Below the pieces are notes generated by a model. It did no database searches, was not told the origin of the DNA, and saw only the letters and a list, made by a program, of their open reading frames with translations. A DNA stretch of 64,000 nucleotides from contig JAVJPW010000004.1 in NCBI GenBank assembly GCA_040217575.1, positions 1-64,000 of the forward strand, read 5' to 3'. The DNA is from Pacificispira sp040217575 (lineage in GTDB: Bacteria > Pseudomonadota > Alphaproteobacteria > UBA8366 > Aestuariispiraceae). The translations under genes and the position numbers were made by a program. Shown piece by piece: positions 51,550 through 60,881 of the stretch; within the stretch, counting starts at the first letter, position 1, and each line of letters starts with the position of its first letter.

Positions 51550-52443
51550 ATGACGCAGGTTGACGGTATCTTGGATGCAGGTCAGGTCGCGTTCTATCGG
51601 GAAAACGGGTATCTGGTTGTGCCGGATGTCTTCAGCCGGCAAGAGGTTGCTCAACTCAATCGTGTCACCGACGGATTCATCGAAGAAAGCCGGTCGCATG
51701 TCCAAAGTGACAGCATCTTCGACCTGGACCGCGCGCACAGTGCATCCGACCCGAAGGTGCGGCGCGTAAAAAACCCGCACCAGCAGCATGATGCCTATGC
51801 CGACGCCGTGCGCCATCCCAAACTGCTTGCCATCCTGCGTCAGCTTATCGGACCGGCTGTTCGTTTCGACCATTCGAAACTGAACATCAAACCAGTGGGC
51901 GGCGGGGCCAGTATCGACTGGCACCAGGACTGGGCATTCTATCCGCACACGAACGACGATCTGCTGGCGGTCGGTGTCTTTCTGGGCGATGTGGGGGAAG
52001 AAAGCGGCCCCTTGCAGGTTATCCCGGGCAGCCACCGGGGACCGACATTCGATCATCACGCACGGGGCGTCTTTTGCGGGGCAATTTCCGATGAAGACAC
52101 AAAAACGTTCCTGGACCGCGCGGTCTGTCTGACCGGTCCTGCCGGGTCCGTCACGATCCATCATGTGCGCACGGTCCACGGATCCCAACCGAATATGGGT
52201 GTGCACCCCCGTCGTCTGCTGCTGTTTTCGTATGCCGCCGTCGATGCGTGGCCGCTGGTGCCGGAAGAAGATCTGGAAAGTTTTGATTTGCGCATTCTCT
52301 GTGGCGCGCCCACGCTGGCGCCCCGTCAGATCGCCGTGCCGGTGCGACTGCCCCTGCCGCGCGTCGCGAGCGACGATTCCATTTTCGACAATCAGGCGCA
52401 TAAGCGGGAACAGGAAGAACCGGCCGTTGCCGCCGCCACCTGA
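51550..52443 (+). CDS. Phytanoyl-CoA dioxygenase (PhyH) family oxygenase
   Basis: The 297-residue product has the Fe(II) ligands in IDWHQDWAFYPH (His-x-Asp) and the distal His in TVHGSQPN, with PLQVIPGSHRGPTF. Similar proteins hydroxylate a range of small molecules. It lies 15 bases after the reductase-like gene. It is only distantly related to the PhyH protein at 22808. Confidence 0.88.
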   Translation: MTQVDGILDAGQVAFYRENGYLVVPDVFSRQEVAQLNRVTDGFIEESRSHVQSDSIFDLDRAHSASDPKVRRVKNPHQQHDAYADAVRHPKLLAILRQLIGPAVRFDHSKLNIKPVGGGASIDWHQDWAFYPHTNDDLLAVGVFLGDVGEESGPLQVIPGSHRGPTFDHHARGVFCGAISDEDTKTFLDRAVCLTGPAGSVTIHHVRTVHGSQPNMGVHPRRLLLFSYAAVDAWPLVPEEDLESFDLRILCGAPTLAPRQIAVPVRLPLPRVASDDSIFDNQAHKREQEEPAVAAAT

Positions 52444-52521
52444 CCGTGCCGTCTAGTCTTTCCTGGTCATTGAGATACACTGCCGGTTGGACGTTCGTGT
52501 TTCAGTGACGGGAGGGGTCTC

Positions 52522-54141
52522 TTGCGCCAATCGGTCCTTGCGCTGATTTTGGCCGTATTCGGTATTGCCGGTACGGACCAGTCGGCGATCGCGCAGGATC
52601 AGGACCTGCGACATGTTACGCTTCAGCTTCAGTGGCACCATCAGTTTCAATTCGCCGGTTATTACGCCGCCGTCCAGCAGGGGTTCTACCGGGATGCGGG
52701 GTTTGACGTCGAAATCCGAGAGGCGGACCGTGACATGGACCCGATCGAAGCCGTCGCGGATGGAGATGCGGATTTCGGTGTAAGCACCGCAAACCTTGTC
52801 GTCGCCAGGTCAAACGGCGCCCCGGTCGTCGTTCTGGCGCCGATTTTCCAGCATTCCCCGTTTGCCATCATCACGCTTCGGGATCGTGGCCTGGACAATG
52901 TCCAGGCGCTGGCAGGCCTGCCGCTGATGATCGAAAGCCATGGCGCGGAACTCATCGTCTATATGCAAGACGAAGGGCTTGGGCCGCAGGACCTGAACCG
53001 CCTTACACACACCCATACGATCGAACCGCTGGTGGACGGGTCGGTCGCAGGCATGTCCGCCTATGTCACGGATGAGCCCTTTGCATTGCGCGAACGGAAC
53101 ATCCCCTACAACGTCATTACACCACGGTCGGGCGGCATTGATTTCTATGGCGACACATTGTTCACCAGCGAAGCGGTGATCGACGCTGACCCTGATGCGG
53201 TTCGCGCCTTCCGGGATGCCAGTCTGAAAGGTTGGGACTATGCCATGTCCCACCCTGAAGAAATCGTCGACCTGATCCTGTCCGAATACAGCCGTGAACA
53301 GACGCGTGCGCACCTGATGTTCGAAGCGCGGGAGACCGCAAGGCTGCTGCTTCCCGACATCGTTGCCATCGGCCACAGCAATCCGGGACGGTGGCGGCAC
53401 ATCGCTGACATTTTTCAGCGACTGGACATGCTGGGGCCGCATTTCGACGTGGAAAGTTTCGTCTTTCGCCCGGAACAGATCCTGCCGGCGTGGGTTCGCC
53501 CGGCCGTGCTGGCCGGGGCGGCGGGAACGTTTGTCTTCGCCGCCATGGCAACCGTCATTGGGGTCATGGCTATGCGACTGCGACGCGAAGTGGCCGAACG
53601 ACGCACCGCCCAGGCGGAACTGGAACGTATGGCCCTGACAGACCCGCTGACGGGGCTGGACAACCGGCGCAGTTTCTTCGCGCATCTGGAACGCGAACTG
53701 TCCCGCGCCGAACGCGGAAGCCCCAACCCCGGCCTGATCCTGCTGGATCTGGACCGGTTCAAGCGGCTGAACGATACCTTTGGCCATCCCGCTGGCGATG
53801 CGGCGCTGGTGGCGGTGGCAAAATGTCTGCACGATATGGTCCGTCCATCGGACGTTGCGGCCCGCGTGGGTGGGGAGGAATTTGCCATCCTGGTTGCCAA
53901 CAGTGCCGCTGACGCCGTCGCCCAGATTGCCGAGAGAACGCGTGCCCAAATCGAACAATTGTCGTTCTATTGGGACGGAACGAAGGTACCAATTACCGCG
54001 AGTCTGGGTTTTGCCCGCGCCCGTGCCGGTGAAAGCGAACAGAAACTGTATGAGCGCGCGGACCACGCACTGATGCATGCGAAAGAGACCGGTCGCAACC
54101 GCGTCACCAACAGCGATGATAATTCAGCCGATGCGGCCTGA
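52522..54141 (+). CDS. Periplasmic NMT1-like binding domain fused to diguanylate cyclase
   Basis: The 539-residue product starts at TTG 52522 behind GGGAGGGG. A signal peptide (about 1-24) precedes an NMT1/THI5-like solute-binding domain (about 30-320: LQLQWHHQFQFAGYYAAVQQGFYRDAG, GADFGVST-type DADFGVST). A membrane helix (about 332-357), a short linker and a GGDEF domain (about 370-530) with VGGEEFAIL follow. The inhibitory I-site RPSD lies five residues before GGEEF. Binding of a thiamine-precursor-like or other nitrogenous ligand would tune c-di-GMP synthesis. Confidence 0.9.
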   Translation: MRQSVLALILAVFGIAGTDQSAIAQDQDLRHVTLQLQWHHQFQFAGYYAAVQQGFYRDAGFDVEIREADRDMDPIEAVADGDADFGVSTANLVVARSNGAPVVVLAPIFQHSPFAIITLRDRGLDNVQALAGLPLMIESHGAELIVYMQDEGLGPQDLNRLTHTHTIEPLVDGSVAGMSAYVTDEPFALRERNIPYNVITPRSGGIDFYGDTLFTSEAVIDADPDAVRAFRDASLKGWDYAMSHPEEIVDLILSEYSREQTRAHLMFEARETARLLLPDIVAIGHSNPGRWRHIADIFQRLDMLGPHFDVESFVFRPEQILPAWVRPAVLAGAAGTFVFAAMATVIGVMAMRLRREVAERRTAQAELERMALTDPLTGLDNRRSFFAHLERELSRAERGSPNPGLILLDLDRFKRLNDTFGHPAGDAALVAVAKCLHDMVRPSDVAARVGGEEFAILVANSAADAVAQIAERTRAQIEQLSFYWDGTKVPITASLGFARARAGESEQKLYERADHALMHAKETGRNRVTNSDDNSADAA

Positions 54142-54239
54142 TTATTGGGGCGGCGGAATGGCGCACACAGCTTGCCCTTGTCGTGGAAAACCGTTACCTA
54201 ACCTGCCGAGTGGATCCTCCCGAAACTGATCGAGCTTTC

Positions 54240-55397
54240 ATGAACGACGGCCTTTCCAAAACGCTGCTGCCGGACGGGTTGCGCGATGTCCTGCCGCCCG
54301 ATGCGACGCGCGAAGCAACGGTGATGCGTGGACTGATCGACCGGTTCCGCGCATCGGCCTATCGCCGTGTCGACCCGCCGCTGGTGGAATTCGAAGAAAG
54401 CCTTCTGGACGGCGCAGGCGCGGCCACCGCGCCGCACACATTCCGGCTTATGGACCCGGTTTCCCAACGCATGATGGGCGTTCGCGCCGACATGACGGTA
54501 CAGGTCGCACGTATCGCGACATCGCGTCTTTCAAAGGCACCGCGTCCCCTGCGGCTCAGCTATGCCGGGCCGGTGTTGCGCGTTCGCGGCACCCAGCTGC
54601 GTCCGGACCGCCAGATCACACAGGTCGGTTGTGAACTGCTGGGAAGCGATGCGCCGGAATCGGACGCCGAACTGATCGACCTGGCGGCGGACGCGCTGAT
54701 CGGAACCGGCGTGGCGGATATCAGCGTCGACATTTCCCTGCCGACAATCGTGCCGGCCGTATTCGATGCGCTGGAGCTGGCGCCGCCGGCCCGACGGAAT
54801 GCCCGCCTGGCGCTGGACCGGAAGGACGCGCACGACGTGGCCGCCCTGGGTGGGGCCGCGGCCGATATTCTGGGTGCACTTCTTGATGCGTCGGGGGAAG
54901 CGGATCGTGCGATTTCGAAGATGCAGGCAATCGACCTTCCCGCATCCGTGGACGGCGAGCGGGACCGCCTGGCGCGGGTGGTCGACCTTTTGAGGGACTC
55001 GCAGCCCGAAATCGGAATAACCGTCGACCCGGTCGAACATCGCGGGTTCGAATATCAGACCGGGCTCAGCTTTACGATTTTCGCAAAGGGCGTTCGCGGT
55101 GAACTGGGGCGGGGCGGCCGGTATCATGCCGGTGACAAGCAGGAACCGTCGTCCGGATTTTCACTTTATCTCGATTCCGTCCTGCGGGCCCTCCCCGAAG
55201 GACAGGAAGTCGATACAGTCTATCTGCCGTTCGGCACCCCCAGCAGCGCCGGCCGCCGTCTTCGCGCCGAAGGCTGGACAACAATGGCCGGTCTGGACGC
55301 ACAGGCGGACGCAAGGACTGACGCAGAAAGACTTGGCTGCAGCCACATCCTGATTGCACCGGAAGATCCGGCGCCGTCTCCCGTATCGGACGCATAA
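54240..55397 (+). CDS. hisZ: ATP phosphoribosyltransferase regulatory subunit
   Basis: The 385-residue product starts MNDGLSKTLLPDGLRDVLPP; an in-frame ATG 57 bases upstream is less like the family. It is a histidyl-tRNA synthetase paralogue without the anticodon-binding domain: LPDGLRDVLP, RADMTVQVARIATSRL and FEYQTGLSFTIFA are preserved. It activates the short HisG in histidine biosynthesis. hisG is not in the window. It precedes purA by 15 bases. Confidence 0.9.
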   Translation: MNDGLSKTLLPDGLRDVLPPDATREATVMRGLIDRFRASAYRRVDPPLVEFEESLLDGAGAATAPHTFRLMDPVSQRMMGVRADMTVQVARIATSRLSKAPRPLRLSYAGPVLRVRGTQLRPDRQITQVGCELLGSDAPESDAELIDLAADALIGTGVADISVDISLPTIVPAVFDALELAPPARRNARLALDRKDAHDVAALGGAAADILGALLDASGEADRAISKMQAIDLPASVDGERDRLARVVDLLRDSQPEIGITVDPVEHRGFEYQTGLSFTIFAKGVRGELGRGGRYHAGDKQEPSSGFSLYLDSVLRALPEGQEVDTVYLPFGTPSSAGRRLRAEGWTTMAGLDAQADARTDAERLGCSHILIAPEDPAPSPVSDA

Positions 55398-55412
55398 GAA
55401 GGTAGACAGGAC

Positions 55413-56705
55413 ATGACGAACGTCGTTGTTGTCGGCTCACAATGGGGCGACGAGGGTAAAGGGAAAATCGTCGATTGGTTGTCCGAACGCGCGGATGTCG
55501 TCGTCCGGTTCCAGGGCGGGCACAATGCGGGGCACACGCTGGTCATCGACGGAAAGACCTACAAGCTGAGCCTCCTTCCTTCCGGTGTGGTACGAAAGGG
55601 CAAGCTGTCCGTCATAGGGAACGGTGTCGTGGTGGACCCATGGGCACTGCTGGAAGAAATCGAACGGGTTCGGGCCGACGGGGTTGAGATAACCCCGTCC
55701 ACATTGATGGTCGCGGAAAACGCCGCCCTGATTTTGCCGGTACATCGGCACCTGGATCATGCCCGCGAGGCCGCCCGTGGCGAGGGCAAGATCGGCACGA
55801 CCGGCCGCGGTATCGGCCCGGCGTATGAAGATAAGGTGGCAAGGCGCGCAATTCGCGTTTGTGACCTGGCGGACCCGGAAACCCTGCCGGACCGGGTTGC
55901 CGCCCTGCTGAATCACCACAATGCCCTTTTGAAGGGTATGGGATTGGATCCTGTCGATCCGGACCAACTGACGTCCGAACTGGAACAGATCGCCCCCGCG
56001 ATTCTGCCTTATGCCGGCGTTGTCTGGAAGAAGCTTGAAGACCTGCGCCGTCGTGGCAGACGCATCCTGTTCGAAGGCGCACAGGGCATCATGCTGGACG
56101 TCGATCAGGGAACCTATCCTTTTGTCACGTCGTCCAACACCGGGTCCGGTCAGGCCGCGACGGGTTCCGGTATGGGCCCCCGTGCGGTCGGCTATGTCCT
56201 GGGCATAACAAAGGCCTATACGACCCGCGTCGGGTCCGGCCCCTTCCCTACCGAACTTCTGGACGAAATCGGTGAACGCCTGGGCGAACGCGGCCGCGAA
56301 TTCGGGGTCGTTACCGGCCGGAAACGGCGGTGCGGCTGGTTCGACGCGGTCCTGGTCCGTCAGGCCATGAAAGTCGGCGGCGTGGACGGGATCGCCCTGA
56401 CCAAGCTGGATGTTCTGGATGGTCTGGAATCCATCAATGTCTGCACCGGATATCGCATCGATGGTCGGAAATATGACCACCTGCCTTCCTCCACGGCGCT
56501 GCAGGCACGTGCGGAGCCGATTTATGAGACCCTGGATGGATGGTCCGAAAGCACCTATGGCGCCCGCAGCTGGGCCGACCTTCCTGCGACGGCGATCAAA
56601 TACATCCGGCGCATTGAAGAATTGATCGAAACCCCAGTGGCACTATTGTCGACAAGCCCGGAACGCGACGATACCATTCGCGTGCACGATCCGTTCGACG
56701 ACTAG
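55413..56705 (+). CDS. purA: Adenylosuccinate synthetase
   Basis: The 430-residue enzyme has the GTP-binding GSQWGDEGKGKIVDWL with catalytic Asp, GGHNAGHT with the catalytic His, GTTGRGIGPAYEDK and RKRRCGWFDAV. It forms adenylosuccinate from IMP and aspartate. It is probably co-transcribed with hisZ. Confidence 0.97.
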   Translation: MTNVVVVGSQWGDEGKGKIVDWLSERADVVVRFQGGHNAGHTLVIDGKTYKLSLLPSGVVRKGKLSVIGNGVVVDPWALLEEIERVRADGVEITPSTLMVAENAALILPVHRHLDHAREAARGEGKIGTTGRGIGPAYEDKVARRAIRVCDLADPETLPDRVAALLNHHNALLKGMGLDPVDPDQLTSELEQIAPAILPYAGVVWKKLEDLRRRGRRILFEGAQGIMLDVDQGTYPFVTSSNTGSGQAATGSGMGPRAVGYVLGITKAYTTRVGSGPFPTELLDEIGERLGERGREFGVVTGRKRRCGWFDAVLVRQAMKVGGVDGIALTKLDVLDGLESINVCTGYRIDGRKYDHLPSSTALQARAEPIYETLDGWSESTYGARSWADLPATAIKYIRRIEELIETPVALLSTSPERDDTIRVHDPFDD

Positions 56706-56813
56706 GTTCCTCGGGCCGCGCGACCGCCCATTTTCTTTCGTCGAATCGTGATAGCGAACACGATGGCTCTTATCGTGGCGGGCCTTGGGCTACTTAACCG
56801 TTTGGACGAATAG

Positions 56814-58838
56814 ATGGCGCTAAAGGTCAGCGGAGGATCCGGCGATGACGTCGCCACCGGGCCGCGGCAGGTCGAAATCCGTGACCGCTATATCGTCAAT
56901 TCGGATAAGCCGCTGCCCCAGTTCGATTCCCAACCCGCCATGGGGTTCGAATGCAATCACAAACGGGACAGCAAAAGAAACCTTTACGCGCTGATATGCG
57001 ACCCGAAGCTTCCACCACGGCTGGAAGTGGTCAGCATGCTTCGGCGCATCGATCACCGTAATCTGCTTCGCGCGCTTGACTGGGAAATCGTGAACTGGGC
57101 ACCGGAAGGGCGCCGCTGTCCGGCGATCGTTCTGGAACGTCCCGGCGGTGGGAAGGTGTTTCCCACCCTTGGCGCGAATTTAGCGCCGATGCAGGAAGAA
57201 CTGGTCACCCGGTATTTTATCGAACCAGTCTGCCAGATTCTGGGCGGAATGCACGGTATCGGCCTTTATCATCGCATGATCCGGCCCGACAACCTGTATT
57301 GGATGAGCGCGGAACAGCGTGAAATGCTGATCGGTGAATGCTGTTCGTCGCAGCCCGGCATGACGAATTCCGTCGTTTATGAAACGCTGGAATGTTCGCT
57401 TGCGTCCGCCGCCGGGCGTGGTGAGGGCGGGTCGGAAAACGACCTTTATGCGGTGGGCGTCACGATACTTGCGCTGCTGACCGGCATAAGTCCCCTGTAC
57501 GGCGTTCCGGACGAACAGGTCGTGCAACAGAAACTGGTTCAGGGGTCTTATGGCGCGCTGGCGCAAAACCATCGCATTTCCCTGACCATGATGGAACCGC
57601 TGCGCGGTCTTCTGAATGACGATCCGGACGAAAGGTGGACGCTGGAAGAACTCAGCCTTTGGCTGAACGGCCGGCGCCTGTCACCGAAACAACAGGTCAT
57701 GCCGACCAAGGCGTCGCGGGGACTGACCGTTGCCGGCAAGGATTATAATACCTGCCGCGAAGTCGCCTATGCGATGCAGCGAAACTGGGAACAGGCAGGC
57801 CCCTTGATCGCCAGCGGCGCGCTGGATACCTGGCTGCGCCGGTCACTTGGTGAGGACGACAGGGTGGAAGCCGTCAACCTTGCCAAATCAGGGTCTTCCG
57901 ACAACCAGGACAAACTGATCGCGCGTGTGCTGATCGCGCTGGACCCCAATGGCCCGATCCGCCTGAAAAGCTATTCCGCAACGATTGAGGGGATTGCCTC
58001 CCTTCTTGGAGCGTTCCCGAAGGAAGCGGAGGCGCGCCAGCTGTTTTCGTCGATCCTGACGATGGGCCTGATCAATTTCTGGATGGACCAGCGTCGTGGT
58101 CTGGATCCGACCATCGTGCGGCACATGACGCGGCTTGAGAAGGTCAAGTCGATCATGAACCAGACGGGACTGGGCTTCGGGATCGAACGCGCCGTCTATG
58201 AACTGAACCAGGGCGTCCCCTGCCTGTCCGACATGTTCGAACGCGACTATGTACCGGCGGTCGAATACATCCTTCCGGCGATCGAACGGGCCTGCGCCGT
58301 GGAAGATCCGCCTGAAAGGCTTATAGACCGCGATGTCGCCGCCTATTTGGGGACACATTTCAAGCGGCCGATCGGAGGTGAACTGCGGGACATCGACCGG
58401 GATCCCGACGGCGACGAGGGCCTGATCGCGCAGATCAAGATCCTTTCCATGCTGCAGGAAGCCAACCACCGCAACATTCCGATGATCAATGTCAGCAGGG
58501 TATGTGCAATCCGCCTGGGCGGATCGATTGAAAGGTTCCACAGTCGCGACCGGCGGAAGAAAGTTCGCGGTCGACTGCGGAAATCAGCAGAAAGCGGTAT
58601 CCTCTCGGACCTTCTGGAGATCTTTGACGACCAGGAAGAATTGGCCGCCGACCGTAACGGGTTCAATGGCGCGACGGCGGAATATCACCGCACTACAATA
58701 AACCTGATCGCAGTTTACAGGGATATGCATAACCGGCCAGCGCTGGCGACCGAATATGGCGGACAACTGGCCAGTGCTGCCGCCCTTCTTAGCTGTGTCG
58801 CTACTGTTGCATTAGCTGGATTTGCCGCGTTCTTCTGA
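56814..58838 (+). CDS. Tail-anchored protein-kinase-like protein (pseudokinase)
   Basis: The 674-residue product has a kinase-like domain (about 40-295): LEVVSMLRRIDHRNLLRALD, LERPGGGKVF, then YHRMIRPDNLYW at the catalytic loop and END-LYAVGVTILALLTGISPLYG for the helix after the activation segment. The HRD Asp is replaced by Met, the DFG site reads IGEC, and no invariant Lys is evident. It is therefore probably inactive. A helical region of about 320 residues follows and a C-terminal hydrophobic helix (about 648-672) anchors it, leaving the domain in the cytoplasm. The next gene encodes a membrane protein. Partner unknown. Confidence 0.75.
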   Translation: MALKVSGGSGDDVATGPRQVEIRDRYIVNSDKPLPQFDSQPAMGFECNHKRDSKRNLYALICDPKLPPRLEVVSMLRRIDHRNLLRALDWEIVNWAPEGRRCPAIVLERPGGGKVFPTLGANLAPMQEELVTRYFIEPVCQILGGMHGIGLYHRMIRPDNLYWMSAEQREMLIGECCSSQPGMTNSVVYETLECSLASAAGRGEGGSENDLYAVGVTILALLTGISPLYGVPDEQVVQQKLVQGSYGALAQNHRISLTMMEPLRGLLNDDPDERWTLEELSLWLNGRRLSPKQQVMPTKASRGLTVAGKDYNTCREVAYAMQRNWEQAGPLIASGALDTWLRRSLGEDDRVEAVNLAKSGSSDNQDKLIARVLIALDPNGPIRLKSYSATIEGIASLLGAFPKEAEARQLFSSILTMGLINFWMDQRRGLDPTIVRHMTRLEKVKSIMNQTGLGFGIERAVYELNQGVPCLSDMFERDYVPAVEYILPAIERACAVEDPPERLIDRDVAAYLGTHFKRPIGGELRDIDRDPDGDEGLIAQIKILSMLQEANHRNIPMINVSRVCAIRLGGSIERFHSRDRRKKVRGRLRKSAESGILSDLLEIFDDQEELAADRNGFNGATAEYHRTTINLIAVYRDMHNRPALATEYGGQLASAAALLSCVATVALAGFAAFF

Positions 58839-58873
58839 GCGCGGGCCGAATGGGAAAACGGTCGACGGGAACC

Positions 58874-59518
58874 ATGTCTGAACAGGACCTTGTAGACGAG
58901 ATAGGCAGCAACCGAACTGCGCAGCAAAAACCCGCCGCGCCGAAGCCGGTTGCCAAGGAAGAACCGCCGAAAAAGCAACGGTCGGCGGCATGGTATTCCA
59001 TGGCCTTCTTCATCTCGATTCTGACCTGTGTCCTGTTCTATGAGACGGTCCTGCTGCTTTCAGTCGCAATGGCTCCGACCGGCGTTGCATATCTGATCGA
59101 CACGAACCCACGGCGTCACGCGACCAAGACCGTCGCCTGGACCAATTTGGCAGGCGCGCTGATCGTCACCTTCGATCTTTGGGGGTCGGACAGAACCCTT
59201 GCGACAACAATCGATCTGCTGAGCGACCCATTCAATTGGGTCTTTATGTTGGGCGGCGCGGGCGCGGGGTGGATCATTCATTTCGTGGTACCCGGCATCG
59301 TATTCAGATATCTGACCCTGTCCCTCGACCTTCGGCGCAAGTCGCTGAAGGACGAAATGGAAAAACTTGAAAAGGAATGGGGTGAAGATGTGCGCGGCAA
59401 TGCCCCGTTGGAAGAATTGGCGACGCTCGAAAAAGGTCCCGTCGAAGAGAACGGGGACGAAAACGGCGAAAACTACGGGGATGAGGACACGGAAGAAGAC
59501 GAAGACCGACCCACGTGA
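58874..59518 (+). CDS. Membrane protein with acidic tail
   Basis: The 214-residue product (an ATG 24 bases upstream is also possible) has a Lys/Pro-rich cytoplasmic N-terminus. Three hydrophobic segments follow (about 38-62, 86-103, 118-145), then a charged helix and an acidic C-terminus (ENGDENGENYGDEDTEEDED). It starts 35 bases after the pseudokinase stop and is likely coexpressed. No known family. Confidence 0.65.
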   Translation: MSEQDLVDEIGSNRTAQQKPAAPKPVAKEEPPKKQRSAAWYSMAFFISILTCVLFYETVLLLSVAMAPTGVAYLIDTNPRRHATKTVAWTNLAGALIVTFDLWGSDRTLATTIDLLSDPFNWVFMLGGAGAGWIIHFVVPGIVFRYLTLSLDLRRKSLKDEMEKLEKEWGEDVRGNAPLEELATLEKGPVEENGDENGENYGDEDTEEDEDRPT

Positions 59519-59665
59519 CCCGCGGGGGCTTACGGATGCCACGTCTGCCGATATTGATTCCGGATGACGAGCCCTTACATATTTGGTATAAAATATGCAC
59601 GCGATAGAGTGAAGCGGTCAGAATGACCCTTCGATAATGCGCCGTCAGAATGAAAGGCTCCAGCG

Positions 59666-60775
59666 ATGTCGCTGTTCTCGCCCTTGTCGAATGCCGTGCT
59701 GGGAAAGCTTTCCGCTATTTCCGGTGCGTCGACGATTCTGGGCTCGGGCGTTTCCAGCAATCGATTGGCGTCCGGCAATAACGCGCTCGCCAATATACAA
59801 GCGACGCTGGATCAGGCCAAAACCAATGCCGGCAAGCAACAGATCATGGCGTCTGTTCAACTGCGCATTCAGGGCATCGCGGAAGGCATCGTCGAACCAA
59901 AGGAAATCTGGGAAAAGGTGGCGGGGTTCCTGACACTGACGGGACAACCGTTCGTCTACAGTGTCGATGATCAGGGTCAGGTCGAAATTCAGGAACAATC
60001 GCTTGATACCGTTGCCAACCTGCCCGCCGGACGACGGGACAAGCTGCGCACCGCGCTGGAACGCCTGGATGAGGTACGACTTGCGGTCGATACGGTCGTT
60101 ACCAAAGGATCGCTGCGCAACAAGCTGGTAGGCGCCGTCTCCCGGATTGGGGAGCTTGAGAATTTCGCGCCCGCAAAGGAACAGTGGGAACGTGACTTCC
60201 AACTGACGAAGTCGACCGGACGACCGGTTCTGGTGGGTCTGGACGCCAATGGCGGACTTCGCGCCATCAATCAGTTGGATTCCAATTTCGACTATGTCGA
60301 GGATCCCGAAAAGCGGCTGGTCCTGCAGCAGGCAGGCCGCGAACTGCAGAACATTCTGAACGGGACCGGAACCGCGACAAAAAGCTGGCAGTTCGAAGCG
60401 CTGGGTTTCAAGGCCAGCGGGGACGACTACTTCCTTGACGTCAACGATGAAAATGAAGTGGTCGTCCTGCACAACACCGAACGCCGACCAGCTAGCGGCG
60501 CGCGGCCGTTGTATCAGCAGAACAGAAACCAGGATTACCACATCATTCCATCCTTCTTGAAACCCGCGCCGGAAGATGACCGCATTTTCCGCGAAAAATG
60601 GGAACAGGAAGCGTCTGCACTGATTCAGGCGAAAAAGCCGTTCCATTTGGACCTTGTCGGTGACCGGATTGTCGTGCGCGAAACGAATTTCGCCTCCGTC
60701 CGCCGGTTGGACCTGCTGGACACCACCTCCAGCACCACCCGTGTCGCCCAAGCGACCGTCAATATCCTTTCCTGA
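59666..60775 (+). CDS. Hypothetical 369-residue protein
   Basis: No family recognised. A Ser/Gly/Ala-rich N-terminus (about 1-45) resembles that of exported filament or appendage proteins but has no signal peptide. The rest is a mix of helix and polar strand with no known motif. It begins about 150 bases after the acidic-tail membrane protein on the same strand. Possibly a secreted or surface protein; not established. Confidence 0.55.
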   Translation: MSLFSPLSNAVLGKLSAISGASTILGSGVSSNRLASGNNALANIQATLDQAKTNAGKQQIMASVQLRIQGIAEGIVEPKEIWEKVAGFLTLTGQPFVYSVDDQGQVEIQEQSLDTVANLPAGRRDKLRTALERLDEVRLAVDTVVTKGSLRNKLVGAVSRIGELENFAPAKEQWERDFQLTKSTGRPVLVGLDANGGLRAINQLDSNFDYVEDPEKRLVLQQAGRELQNILNGTGTATKSWQFEALGFKASGDDYFLDVNDENEVVVLHNTERRPASGARPLYQQNRNQDYHIIPSFLKPAPEDDRIFREKWEQEASALIQAKKPFHLDLVGDRIVVRETNFASVRRLDLLDTTSSTTRVAQATVNILS

Positions 60776-60881
60776 TCCGGCATTTGCTACGACGCCTCCG
60801 TGCCGCCTTGGCGCAGCCGTCCCGGCATTGTAGGAACGCATTGTTCGTTCCAGGATTTCGTTTTGCCGGAGGCAGTGCTTC

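Noticed and set aside
52810..54078. A 422-residue minus-strand frame opposite the GGDEF gene
   Set aside because: Shadow frame; the plus-strand protein has full domain signatures.
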